A stretch of 43,004 bases of DNA from Tritrichomonas musculus. Lineage: Eukaryota > Parabasalia > Tritrichomonadida > Tritrichomonadidae. Below are positions 1 to 12,960 of this stretch, in pieces (within the stretch, counting starts at the first letter, position 1; each line of letters begins with the position of its first letter). The notes beneath the pieces were generated by a model. It had not been told where the DNA came from. It made no database searches and was given only the letters and a program-made list of their open reading frames with translations. Position numbers and translations under genes: made by a program. Location: the NCBI GenBank assembly GCA_039105265.1, contig JAPFFF010000128.1, positions 1 to 43,004 on the forward strand, read 5' to 3'.

Positions 1-17
1 ATGCAACGAGAACTGCA

Positions 18-37
18 GTTGAATCATCAGATTCAAC
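18..37. repeat. Representative inverted repeat across a unit junction
   Basis: GTTGAATC (18-25) and GATTCAAC (30-37) are perfect reverse complements separated by ATCA. The arrangement recurs wherever a unit ending GAATCATCAG with a normal middle is followed by an ATT-type unit. ATG-type units put one mismatch in the stem. In single strands this could form an 8-bp hairpin with a four-base loop; whether it does is unknown. Confidence 0.8.
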
Positions 38-2640
38 GACAACTGCAGTTGAACCATCAGATTCAACGAGAACTGCAGTTGAATCATCAGATGCAACGAG
101 AACTGCAGTTGAATCATCAGATGCAACGAGAACTACAGTTGAATCATCAGATTCAACGAGAACTGCAGTTGAATCATCAGATGCAACGAGAACTGCAGTT
201 GAATCATCAGATTCAACGAGAACTGCAGTTGAACCATCAGATTCAACGAGAACTGCAGTTGAATCATCAGATGCAACGAGAACTGCAGTTGAATCATCAG
301 ATGCAACGAGAACTGCAGTTTAATAATAAGATGCAACGAGAACTGCAGTTGAATCATCAGATGCAACGAGAACTGCAGTTGAATCATCAGATGCAACGAG
401 AACTGCAGTTGAATCATCAGATGCAGCGAGAACTGCAGTTTAATAATAAGATGAAACAAGAACTGCAGTTGAATCATCAGATGCAACGAGAACTGCAGTT
501 GAATCATCAGATGCAACGAGAACTGCAGTTGAATCATCAGATGCAACGAGAACTGCAGTTGAATCATCAGATGCAGCGAGAACTGCAGTTTAATAATAAG
601 ATGAAACAAGAACTGCAGTTGAATCATCAGATGCAACGAGAACTGCAGTTGAATCATCAGATGCAACGAGAACTGCAGTTGAATCATCAGATGCAGCGAG
701 AACTGCAGTTTAATAATAAGATGAAACAAGAACTGCAGTTGAATCATCAGATTCAACGAGAACTGCAGTTGAATCATCAGATGCAACGAGAACTGCAGTT
801 GAATCATCAGATGCAACGAGAACTGCAGTTGAATCATCAGATGCAACGAGAACTGCAGTTGAATCATCAGATTCAACGAGAACTGCAGTTGAATCATCAG
901 ATGCAACGACAACTGCAGTTGAATCATCAGATTCAACGAGAACTGCAGTTGAATCATCAGATTCAACGAGAACTGCAGTTGAATCATCAGATTCAACGAG
1001 AACTGCAGTTTAATAATAAGATTCAACGAGAACTGCAGTTTAATAATAAGATGAAACAAGAACTGCAGTTGAATAATCAGATGCAACGAGAACTGCAGTT
1101 GAATCATCAGATTCAACGACAACTGCAGTTGAATCATCAGATTCAACGAGAACTGCAGTTGAATCATCAGATGCAACGAGAACTGCAGTTGAATCATCAG
1201 ATTCAACGAGAACTGCAGTTTAATAATAAGATTCAACGAGAACTGCAGTTTAATAATAAGATGAAACAAGAACTGCAGTTGAATAATCAGATGCAACGAG
1301 AACTGCAGTTGAATCATCAGATGCAACGAGAACTGCAGTTGAATCATCAGATGCAACGAGAACTGCAGTTGAATCATCAGATTCAACGAGAACTGCAGTT
1401 GAATCATCAGATGCAACGAGAACTGCAGTTGAATCATCAGATTCAACGAGAACTTCAGTTGAATCATCAGATTCAACGAGAACTGCAGTTGAATCATCAG
1501 ATGCAACGAGAACTGCAGTTGAATCATCAGATGAAACAAGAACTGCAGTTGAATCATCAGATGCAACGAGAACTGCAGTTGAATCATCAGATGCAACGAG
1601 AACTGCAGTTGAATCATCAGATGCAACGAGAACTGCAGTTGAATCATCAGATGCAACGACAACTGCAGTTGAATCATCAGATGCAACGAGAACTGCAGTT
1701 GAATCATCAGATTCAACGAGAACTGCAGTTGAATCATCAGATGCAACGAGAACTGCAGTTGAATCATCAGATGCAACGAGAACTGCAGTTGAATCATCAG
1801 ATTCAACGAGAACTGCAGTTGAATCATCAGATTCAACGAGAACTGCAGTTGAATCATCAGATTCAACGAGAACTGCAGTTGAATCATCAGATGCAACGAC
1901 AACTGCAGTTGAATCATCAGATGCAACGACAACTGCAGTTGAATCATCAGATGCAACGAGAACTGCAGTTGAATCATCAGATTCAACGAGAACTGCAGTT
2001 TAATAATAAGATTCAACGAGAACTGCAGTTGAATCATCAGATGAAACAAGAACTGCAGTTGAATCATCAGATGCAACAAGAACTGCAGTTGAATCATCAG
2101 ATTCAACGAGAACTGCAGTTGAATCATCAGATTCAACGAGAACTGCAGTTGAACCATCAGATTCAACGAGAACTACAGTTGAATCATCAGATTCAACGAG
2201 AACTGCAGTTGAATCATCAGATTCAACGAGAACTACAGTTGAATCATCAGATTCAACGAGAACTGCAGTTGAATCATCAGATGCAACGAGAACTACAGTT
2301 GAATCATCAGATTCAACGAGAACTGCAGTTGAATCATCAGATGCAACGACAACTGCAGTTGAATCATCAGATGCAACGACAACTGCAGTTGAATCATCAG
2401 ATTCAACGAGAACTGCAGTTGAATCATCAGATGCAACGAGAACTGCAGTTGAATCATCAGATTCAACGAGAACTGCAGTTGAATCATCAGATGCAACAAG
2501 AACTGCAGTTGAATCATCAGATTCAACGAGAACTGCAGTTGAATCATCAGATGCAACGAGAACTGCAGTTGAATCATCAGATGCAACGAGAACTGCAGTT
2601 GAATCATCAGATGCAACGAGAACTGCAGTTGAATCATCAG

Positions 2641-2790
2641 ATGCAACGAGAACTGCAGTTTAATAATAAGATTCAACAAGAACTGCAGTTTAATCATAAG
2701 ATTCAACGAGAACTGCAGTTTAATCATAAGATTCAACGAGAACTGCAGTTTAATAATAAGATTCAACAAGAACTGCAGTTGAATCATCAG
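2641..2790. repeat. AT-rich five-unit module, first of 14
   Basis: Five consecutive units end TAATAATAAG, TAATCATAAG, TAATCATAAG (or TAATCATCAG), TAATAATAAG and GAATCATCAG; the second and fifth have CAACAAG. Other copies start at 7381, 8821, 9751, 12631, 14011, 17341, 21751, 26431, 28681, 33631, 35971, 36871 and 41281. The four copies in SL blocks (2641, 21751, 33631, 41281) have TAATCATAAG in the third unit and the rest have TAATCATCAG, so the module marks two lineages. Confidence 0.8.
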
Positions 2791-3330
2791 ATGCAACGAG
2801 AACTGCAGTTGAATCATCAGATTCAACGAGAACTGCAGTTGAATCATCAGATTCAACGAGAACTGCAGTTGAATCATCAGATGCAACGAGAACTGCAGTT
2901 GAATCATCAGATGCAACGAGAACTGCAGTTGAATCATCAGATGCAACGAGAACTGCAGTTGAATCATCAGATTCAACGAGAACTGCAGTTGAATCATCAG
3001 ATGCAACGAGAACTGCAGTTGAACCATCAGATTCAACGAGAACTGCAGTTGAATCATCAGATGCAACGAGAACTACAGTTGAATCATCAGATGCAACGAG
3101 AACTGCAGTTGAATCATCAGATGCAACGAGAACTGCAGTTGAATCATCAGATGCAACGAGAACTGCAGTTGAATCATCAGATTCAACGAGAACTGCAGTT
3201 GAACCATCAGATTCAACGAGAACTACAGTTGAATCATCAGATTCAACGAGAACTGCAGTTGAATCATCAGATTCAACGAGAACTACAGTTGAATCATCAG
3301 ATTCAACGAGAACTGCAGTTGAATCATCAG

Positions 3331-3930
3331 ATGCAACGAGAACTACAGTTGAATCATCAGATTCAACGAGAACTGCAGTTGAATCATCAGATGCAACGAC
3401 AACTGCAGTTGAATCATCAGATGCAACGACAACTGCAGTTGAATCATCAGATTCAACGAGAACTGCAGTTGAATCATCAGATGCAACGAGAACTGCAGTT
3501 GAATCATCAGATTCAACGAGAACTGCAGTTTAATAATAAGATGAAACAAGAACTGCAGTTGAATCATCAGATGCAACGAGAACTGCAGTTGAATCATCAG
3601 ATGCAACGAGAACTGCAGTTGAATCATCAGATGCAACGACAACTGCAGTTGAATCATCAGATGCAACGAGAACTGCAGTTGAATCATCAGATGCAACGAG
3701 AACTGCAGTTTAATAATAAGATGAAACAAGAACTGCAGTTGAATCATCAGATGCAACGACAACTGCAGTTGAATCATCAGATGCAACGAGAACTGCAGTT
3801 GAATCATCAGATGCAACGAGAACTGCAGTTGAATCATCAGATTCAACGAGAACTGCAGTTGAATCATCAGATTCAACGAGAACTGCAGTTGAATCATCAG
3901 ATGCAACGAGAACTGCAGTTGAATCATCAG
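3331..3930. repeat. Segment R, first full copy (20 units, 600 bp)
   Basis: R runs from one CTACAG unit to the next, 600 bases on. Inside, in order, it has a pair of CGAC units, a TAATAATAAG unit followed by ATGAAACAAG, a single CGAC, a second TAATAATAAG/ATGAAACAAG pair and another CGAC. This order recurs at full length at 8071, 10291, 13261, 14701, 16591, 18031, 27931, 29371 and 37561, and with changed length at 27211 and 42031. Confidence 0.8.
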
Positions 3931-4320
3931 ATGCAACGAGAACTACAGTTGAATCATCAGATTCAACGAGAACTGCAGTTGAACCATCAGATTCAACGAG
4001 AACTGCAGTTGAACCATCAGATTCAACGAGAACTGCAGTTGAATCATCAGATGCAACGAGAACTGCAGTTGAATCATCAGATGCAACGAGAACTGCAGTT
4101 TAATAATAAGATGCAACAAGAACTGCAGTTGAATCATCAGATGCAACGAGAACTGCAGTTGAATCATCAGATGCAACGAGAACTGCAGTTGAATCATCAG
4201 ATGCAGCGAGAACTGCAGTTGAATCATCAGATTCAACGAGAACTGCAGTTGAATCATCAGATTCAACGAGAACTGCAGTTGAATCATCAGATGCAACGAG
4301 AACTGCAGTTGAATCATCAG

Positions 4321-4950
4321 ATGCAACGAGAACTACAGTTGAATCATCAGATTCAACGAGAACTGCAGTTGAATCATCAGATTCAACGAGAACTGCAGTT
4401 GAATCATCAGATTCAACGAGAACTGCAGTTGAATCATCAGATGCAACGAGAACTGCAGTTGAATCATCAGATTCAACGACAACTGCAGTTGAACCATCAG
4501 ATTCAACGAGAACTGCAGTTGAATCATCAGATGCAACGAGAACTGCAGTTGAATCATCAGATGCAACGAGAACTGCAGTTGAATCATCAGATTCAACGAG
4601 AACTGCAGTTGAATCATCAGATGCAACGAGAACTGCAGTTGAATCATCAGATTCAACGAGAACTGCAGTTGAACCATCAGATTCAACGAGAACTGCAGTT
4701 GAATCATCAGATGCAACGAGAACTGCAGTTGAATCATCAGATGCAACGAGAACTGCAGTTTAATAATAAGATGCAACGAGAACTGCAGTTGAATCATCAG
4801 ATGCAACGAGAACTGCAGTTGAATCATCAGATGCAACGAGAACTGCAGTTGAATCATCAGATGCAGCGAGAACTGCAGTTTAATAATAAGATGAAACAAG
4901 AACTGCAGTTGAATCATCAGATGCAACGAGAACTGTAGTTGAATCATCAG
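4321..4950. repeat. S segment, separate copy ending in a TAG unit
   Basis: It begins at a CTACAG unit and runs through an ATT...CGAC/GAACC unit at 4471 and a TAATAATAAG unit at 4741 to ATGCAG...TAATAATAAG at 4861 and the TAG unit at 4921. The same order occurs at 30781-31410. Related copies start at 11281, 15691, 19021 and 38551. Here S leads into block M instead of the rest of SL. Confidence 0.7.
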
Positions 4951-5010
4951 ATGCAACGAGAACTGCAGTTGAATCATCAGATGCAACGAGAACTGCAGTT
5001 GAATCATCAG

Positions 5011-7350
5011 ATGCAGCGAGAACTGCAGTTGAATCATCAGATTCAACGACAACTGCAGTTGAACCATCAGATGCAACAAGAACTGCAGTTGAATCATCAG
5101 ATGCAACGAGAACTGCAGTTGAATCATCAGATGCAACGAGAACTGCAGTTGAATCATCAGATGCAGCGAGAACTGCAGTTGAATCATCAGATGCAACGAG
5201 AACTGCAGTTGAATCATCAGATGCAGCGAGAACTGCAGTTGAATCATCAGATTCAACGAGAACTGCAGTTGAATCATCAGATTCAACGAGAACTGCAGTT
5301 GAATCATCAGATTCAACGAGAACTGCAGTTGAATCATCAGATGCAACGAGAACTGCAGTTGAATCATCAGATTCAACGAGAACTGCAGTTGAATCATCAG
5401 ATGCAACGAGAACTGCAGTTGAACCATCAGATTCAACGAGAACTGCAGTTGAATCATCAGATGCAACGAGAACTACAGTTGAATCATCAGATTCAACGAG
5501 AACTGCAGTTGAATCATCAGATGCAACGAGAACTACAGTTGAATCATCAGATGCAACGAGAACTGCAGTTGAATCATCAGATGCAACGAGAACTGCAGTT
5601 GAATCATCAGATGCAACGAGAACTGCAGTTGAATCATCAGATGCAACGAGAACTGCAGTTGAATCATCAGATTCAACGAGAACTGAAGTTTAATAATAAG
5701 ATGAAACAAGAACTGCAGTTGAATCATCAGATTCAACGAGAACTGCAGTTGAATCATCAGATGCAACGAGAACTGCAGTTGAATCATCAGATGCAACGAG
5801 AACTGCAGTTGAATCATCAGATTCAACGAGAACTGCAGTTGAATCATCAGATGCAACGAGAACTGCAGTTGAATCATCAGATGAAATAAGAACTGCAGTT
5901 GAATCATCAGATTCAACGAGAACTGCAGTTGAACCATCAGATTCAACGAGAACTGCAGTTGAATCATCAGATGCAACGACAACTGCAGTTGAATCATCAG
6001 ATGCAACGAGAACTGCAGTTGAATCATCAGATGCAACGAGAACTGCAGTTGAATCATCAGATTCAACGAGAACTGCAGTTGAATCATCAGATGCAACGAC
6101 AACTGCAGTTGAATCATCAGATGCAACGAGAACTGCAGTTGAATCATCAGATGCAACGAGAACTGCAGTTGAATCATCAGATTCAACGAGAACTGCAGTT
6201 GAACCATCAGATTCAACGAGAACTGCAGTTGAATCATCAGATGCAACGAGAACTACAGTTGAATCATCAGATTCAACGAGAACTGCAGTTGAATCATCAG
6301 ATGCAACGAGAACTACAGTTGAATCATCAGATTCAACGAGAACTGCAGTTGAATCATCAGATGCAACAAGAACTGCAGTTGAATCATCAGATTCAACGAG
6401 AACTGCAGTTGAATCATCAGATTCAACGAGAACTGCAGTTGAACCATCAGATTCAACGAGAACTACAGTTGAATCATCAGATTCAACGAGAACTGCAGTT
6501 GAATCATCAGATTCAACGAGAACTACAGTTGAATCATCAGATTCAACGAGAACTGCAGTTGAATCATCAGATGCAACGAGAACTACAGTTGAATCATCAG
6601 ATTCAACGAGAACTGCAGTTGAATCATCAGATGCAACGACAACTGCAGTTGAATCATCAGATGCAACGACAACTGCAGTTGAATCATCAGATGCAACGAG
6701 AACTGCAGTTGAATCATCAGATGCAACGAGAACTGCAGTTTAATAATAAGATTCAACGAGAACTGCAGTTGAATCATCAGATGAAACAAGAACTGCAGTT
6801 GAATCATCAGATGCAACAAGAACTGCAGTTGAATCATCAGATTCAACGAGAACTGCAGTTGAATCATCAGATTCAACGAGAACTGCAGTTGAACCATCAG
6901 ATTCAACGAGAACTACAGTTGAATCATCAGATTCAACGAGAACTGCAGTTGAATCATCAGATTCAACGAGAACTACAGTTGAATCATCAGATTCAACGAG
7001 AACTGCAGTTGAATCATCAGATGCAACGAGAACTACAGTTGAATCATCAGATTCAACGAGAACTGCAGTTGAATCATCAGATGCAACGACAACTGCAGTT
7101 GAATCATCAGATGCAACGACAACTGCAGTTGAATCATCAGATTCAACGAGAACTGCAGTTGAATCATCAGATGCAACGAGAACTGCAGTTGAATCATCAG
7201 ATTCAACGAGAACTGCAGTTGAATCATCAGATGCAACAAGAACTGCAGTTGAATCATCAGATTCAACGAGAACTGCAGTTGAATCATCAGATGCAACGAG
7301 AACTGCAGTTGAATCATCAGATGCAACGAGAACTACAGTTGAATCATCAG
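5011..7350. repeat. Higher-order block M, copy 1
   Basis: The unit order, including CTACAG units at 5461, 5521, 6241 and 6301 and triplets starting 6451 and 6901, matches 23641-25980 at an offset of 18630. Two rare variants are shared: CTGAAG in the unit at 5671, and ATGAAATAAG at 5881, which makes an in-frame TAA. The two CTACAG triplets are 450 bases apart, a spacing seen only in M copies. Confidence 0.75.
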
Positions 7351-8070
7351 ATGCAACGAGAACTGCAGTTGAATCATCAGATGCAACGAGAACTGCAGTT
7401 TAATAATAAGATTCAACAAGAACTGCAGTTTAATCATAAGATTCAACGAGAACTGCAGTTTAATCATCAGATTCAACGAGAACTGTAGTTTAATAATAAG
7501 ATTCAACAAGAACTGCAGTTGAATCATCAGATGCAACGAGAACTGCAGTTGAATCATCAGATTCAACGAGAACTGCAGTTGAATCATCAGATGCAACGAG
7601 AACTGCAGTTGAATCATCAGATGCAACGAGAACTGCAGTTGAATCATCAGATTCAACGAGAACTGCAGTTGAATCATCAGATGCAACGAGAACTGCAGTT
7701 GAACCATCAGATTCAACGAGAACTGCAGTTGAATCATCAGATGCAACGAGAACTACAGTTGAATCATCAGATTCAACGAGAACTGCAGTTGAATCATCAG
7801 ATGCAACGAGAACTACAGTTGAATCATCAGATTCAACGAGAACTGCAGTTGAATCATCAGATGCAACAAGAACTGCAGTTGAATCATCAGATTCAACGAG
7901 AACTGCAGTTGAATCATCAGATTCAACGAGAACTGCAGTTGAACCATCAGATTCAACGAGAACTACAGTTGAATCATCAGATTCAACGAGAACTGCAGTT
8001 GAATCATCAGATTCAACGAGAACTACAGTTGAATCATCAGATTCAACGAGAACTGCAGTTGAATCATCAG

Positions 8071-8670
8071 ATGCAACGAGAACTACAGTTGAATCATCAG
8101 ATTCAACGAGAACTGCAGTTGAATCATCAGATGCAACGACAACTGCAGTTGAATCATCAGATGCAACGACAACTGCAGTTGAATCATCAGATTCAACGAG
8201 AACTGCAGTTGAATCATCAGATGCAACGAGAACTGCAGTTGAATCATCAGATTCAACGAGAACTGCAGTTTAATAATAAGATGAAACAAGAACTGCAGTT
8301 GAATCATCAGATGCAACGAGAACTGCAGTTGAATCATCAGATGCAACGAGAACTGCAGTTGAATCATCAGATGCAACGACAACTGCAGTTGAATCATCAG
8401 ATGCAACGAGAACTGCAGTTGAATCATCAGATGCAACGAGAACTGCAGTTTAATAATAAGATGAAACAAGAACTGCAGTTGAATCATCAGATGCAACGAC
8501 AACTGCAGTTGAATCATCAGATGCAACGAGAACTGCAGTTGAATCATCAGATGCAACGAGAACTGCAGTTGAATCATCAGATTCAACGAGAACTGCAGTT
8601 GAATCATCAGATTCAACGAGAACTGCAGTTGAATCATCAGATGCAACGAGAACTGCAGTTGAATCATCAG
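8071..8670. repeat. Segment R copy
   Basis: Full 20-unit copy. It is followed by two GAACCATCAG units and then the AT-rich five-unit module at 8821. Confidence 0.75.
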
Positions 8671-10290
8671 ATGCAACGAGAACTACAGTTGAATCATCAG
8701 ATTCAACGAGAACTGCAGTTGAACCATCAGATTCAACGAGAACTGCAGTTGAACCATCAGATTCAACGAGAACTGCAGTTGAATCATCAGATGCAACGAG
8801 AACTGCAGTTGAATCATCAGATGCAACGAGAACTGCAGTTTAATAATAAGATTCAACAAGAACTGCAGTTTAATCATAAGATTCAACGAGAACTGCAGTT
8901 TAATCATCAGATTCAACGAGAACTGCAGTTTAATAATAAGATTCAACAAGAACTGCAGTTGAATCATCAGATGCAACGAGAACTGCAGTTGAATCATCAG
9001 ATTCAACGAGAACTGCAGTTGAATCATCAGATGCAACGACAACTGCAGTTGAATCATCAGATGCAACGAGAACTGCAGTTGAATCATCAGATTCAACGAG
9101 AACTGCAGTTGAATCATCAGATGCAACGAGAACTGCAGTTGAATCATCAGATGCAACGAGAACTGCAGTTGAATCATCAGATTCAACGAGAACTGCAGTT
9201 TAATAATAAGATGAAACAAGAACTGCAGTTGAATCATCAGATGCAACGAGAACTGCAGTTGAATCATCAGATGCAACGAGAACTGCAGTTGAATCATCAG
9301 ATGCAACGACAACTGCAGTTGAATCATCAGATGCAACGAGAACTGCAGTTGAATCATCAGATGCAACGAGAACTGCAGTTTAATAATAAGATGAAACAAG
9401 AACTGCAGTTGAATCATCAGATGCAACGACAACTGCAGTTGAATCATCAGATGCAACGAGAACTGCAGTTGAATCATCAGATGCAACGAGAACTGCAGTT
9501 GAATCATCAGATTCAACGAGAACTGCAGTTGAATCATCAGATTCAACGAGAACTGCAGTTGAATCATCAGATGCAACGAGAACTGCAGTTGAATCATCAG
9601 ATGCAACGAGAACTACAGTTGAATCATCAGATTCAACGAGAACTGCAGTTGAACCATCAGATTCAACGAGAACTGCAGTTGAACCATCAGATTCAACGAG
9701 AACTGCAGTTGAATCATCAGATGCAACGAGAACTGCAGTTGAATCATCAGATGCAACGAGAACTGCAGTTTAATAATAAGATTCAACAAGAACTGCAGTT
9801 TAATCATAAGATTCAACGAGAACTGCAGTTTAATCATCAGATTCAACGAGAACTGCAGTTTAATAATAAGATTCAACAAGAACTGCAGTTGAATCATCAG
9901 ATGCAACGAGAACTGCAGTTGAATCATCAGATTCAACGAGAACTGCAGTTGAATCATCAGATGCAACGACAACTGCAGTTGAATCATCAGATGCAACGAG
10001 AACTGCAGTTGAATCATCAGATTCAACGAGAACTGCAGTTGAATCATCAGATGCAACGAGAACTGCAGTTGAATCATCAGATGCAACAAGAACTGCAGTT
10101 GAATCATCAGATTCAACGAGAACTGCAGTTGAATCATCAGATTCAACGAGAACTGCAGTTGAACCATCAGATTCAACGAGAACTACAGTTGAATCATCAG
10201 ATTCAACGAGAACTGCAGTTGAATCATCAGATTCAACGAGAACTACAGTTGAATCATCAGATTCAACGAGAACTGCAGTTGAATCATCAG

Positions 10291-10890
10291 ATGCAACGAG
10301 AACTACAGTTGAATCATCAGATTCAACGAGAACTGCAGTTGAATCATCAGATGCAACGACAACTGCAGTTGAATCATCAGATGCAACGACAACTGCAGTT
10401 GAATCATCAGATTCAACGAGAACTGCAGTTGAATCATCAGATGCAACGAGAACTGCAGTTGAATCATCAGATTCAACGAGAACTGCAGTTTAATAATAAG
10501 ATGAAACAAGAACTGCAGTTGAATCATCAGATGCAACGAGAACTGCAGTTGAATCATCAGATGCAACGAGAACTGCAGTTGAATCATCAGATGCAACGAC
10601 AACTGCAGTTGAATCATCAGATGCAACGAGAACTGCAGTTGAATCATCAGATGCAACGAGAACTGCAGTTTAATAATAAGATGAAACAAGAACTGCAGTT
10701 GAATCATCAGATGCAACGACAACTGCAGTTGAATCATCAGATGCAACGAGAACTGCAGTTGAATCATCAGATGCAACGAGAACTGCAGTTGAATCATCAG
10801 ATTCAACGAGAACTGCAGTTGAATCATCAGATTCAACGAGAACTGCAGTTGAATCATCAGATGCAACGAGAACTGCAGTTGAATCATCAG
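10291..10890. repeat. Segment R copy
   Basis: Full 20-unit copy, 2220 bases after the previous one. It is followed by the 390-base linker 10891-11280, which contains the rare ATACAG unit at 11161. Confidence 0.75.
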
Positions 10891-11280
10891 ATGCAACGAG
10901 AACTACAGTTGAATCATCAGATTCAACGAGAACTGCAGTTGAACCATCAGATTCAACGAGAACTGCAGTTGAACCATCAGATTCAACGAGAACTGCAGTT
11001 GAATCATCAGATGCAACGAGAACTGCAGTTGAATCATCAGATGCAACGAGAACTGCAGTTTAATAATAAGATGCAACAAGAACTGCAGTTGAATCATCAG
11101 ATGCAACGAGAACTGCAGTTGAATCATCAGATGCAACGAGAACTGCAGTTGAATCATCAGATACAGCGAGAACTGCAGTTGAATCATCAGATTCAACGAG
11201 AACTGCAGTTGAATCATCAGATTCAACGAGAACTGCAGTTGAATCATCAGATGCAACGAGAACTGCAGTTGAATCATCAG

Positions 11281-12270
11281 ATGCAACGAGAACTACAGTT
11301 GAATCATCAGATTCAACGAGAACTGCAGTTGAATCATCAGATTCAACGAGAACTGCAGTTGAATCATCAGATTCAACGAGAACTGCAGTTGAATCATCAG
11401 ATGCAACGAGAACTGCAGTTGAATCATCAGATTCAACGACAACTGCAGTTGAACCATCAGATTCAACGAGAACTGCAGTTGAATCATCAGATGCAACGAG
11501 AACTGCAGTTGAATCATCAGATGCAACGAGAACTGCAGTTGAATCATCAGATTCAACGAGAACTGCAGTTGAATCATCAGATGCAACGAGAACTGCAGTT
11601 GAATCATCAGATTCAACGAGAACTGCAGTTGAATCATCAGATGCAACGAGAACTGCAGTTGAATCATCAGATGCAACGAGAACTGCAGTTTAATAATAAG
11701 ATGCAACGAGAACTGCAGTTGAATCATCAGATTCAACGAGAACTGCAGTTGAATCATCAGATGCAACGAGAACTGCAGTTGAATCATCAGATGCAGCGAG
11801 AACTGCAGTTTAATAATAAGATGAAACAAGAACTGCAGTTGAATCATCAGATGCAACGAGAACTGTAGTTGAATCATCAGATGCAACGAGAACTGCAGTT
11901 GAATCATCAGATGCAACGAGAACTGCAGTTGAATCATCAGATGCAGCGAGAACTGCAGTTTAATAATAAGATGAAACAAGAACTGCAGTTGAATCATCAG
12001 ATGCAACGAGAACTGCAGTTGAATCATCAGATGCAGCGAGAACTGCAGTTTAATAATAAGATGAAACAAGAACTGCAGTTGAATCATCAGATTCAACGAG
12101 AACTGCAGTTGAATCATCAGATGCAACAAGAACTGCAGTTGAATCATCAGATGCAACGAGAACTGCAGTTGAATCATCAGATGCAACGAGAACTGCAGTT
12201 GAATCATCAGATTCAACGAGAACTGCAGTTGAATCATCAGATGCAACGACAACTGCAGTTGAATCATCAG
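11281..12270. repeat. Left part of an SL block joined to a different segment
   Basis: This matches 19021-20010 at an offset of 7740, including the TAG unit (11851) and three ATGCAG...TAATAATAAG units at 11791, 11941 and 12031. The match ends at 12270, where an ATGCAACAAG unit replaces the expected ATT unit. An unusual 330-base stretch then leads into the segment at 12571. Confidence 0.7.
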
Positions 12271-12570
12271 ATGCAACAAGAACTGCAGTTGAATCATCAG
12301 ATTCAACGAGAACTGCAGTTGAATCATCAGATGCAACGAGAACTGCAGTTGAATCATCAGATGCAACGACAACTGCAGTTTAATAATAAGATGCAACAAG
12401 AACTGCAGTTGAATCATCAGATGCAACGAGAACTGCAGTTGAATCATCAGATGCAACGACAACTGCAGTTGAATCATCAGATGCAACAAGAACTGCAGTT
12501 GAATCATCAGATTCAACGAGAACTGCAGTTGAATCATCAGATGCAACGAGAACTGCAGTTGAATCATCAG
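12241..12570. repeat. Local mosaic of CGAC and CAAG units
   Basis: Three pairs of a CGAC unit followed by an ATGCAACAAG unit lie at 12241/12271, 12361/12391 and 12451/12481. The unit at 12361 joins CGAC to the TAATAATAAG ending, a combination I saw nowhere else. It looks like a small local amplification at a rearrangement point. Confidence 0.6.
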
Positions 12571-12960
12571 ATGCAACGAGAACTACAGTTGAATCATCAG
12601 ATGCAACGAGAACTGCAGTTGAATCATCAGATGCAACGAGAACTGCAGTTTAATAATAAGATTCAACAAGAACTGCAGTTTAATCATAAGATTCAACGAG
12701 AACTGCAGTTTAATCATCAGATTCAACGAGAACTGTAGTTTAATAATAAGATTCAACAAGAACTGCAGTTGAATCATCAGATGCAACGAGAACTGCAGTT
12801 GAATCATCAGATTCAACGAGAACTGCAGTTGAATCATCAGATGCAACGAGAACTGCAGTTGAATCATCAGATGCAACGAGAACTGCAGTTGAATCATCAG
12901 ATTCAACGAGAACTGCAGTTGAATCATCAGATGCAACGAGAACTGCAGTTGAACCATCAG

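Larger units (their letters stand above)
1..3090. repeat. Higher-order block SL, copy 1 (enters mid-block)
   Basis: The window opens a few units into the block: bases 1-480 match the unit order of 4441-4920 (148 units downstream). Diagnostic variants are GAATAATCAG endings in the units at 1051 and 1261 (210 bases apart) and the rare CTTCAG unit at 1441. A CTACAG triplet follows at 2161, 2221 and 2281, then the AT-rich five-unit module at 2641-2790. The unit order matches copy 2 at an offset of 19110 bases, apart from one unit lost and one gained between about 660 and 990. Confidence 0.8.
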
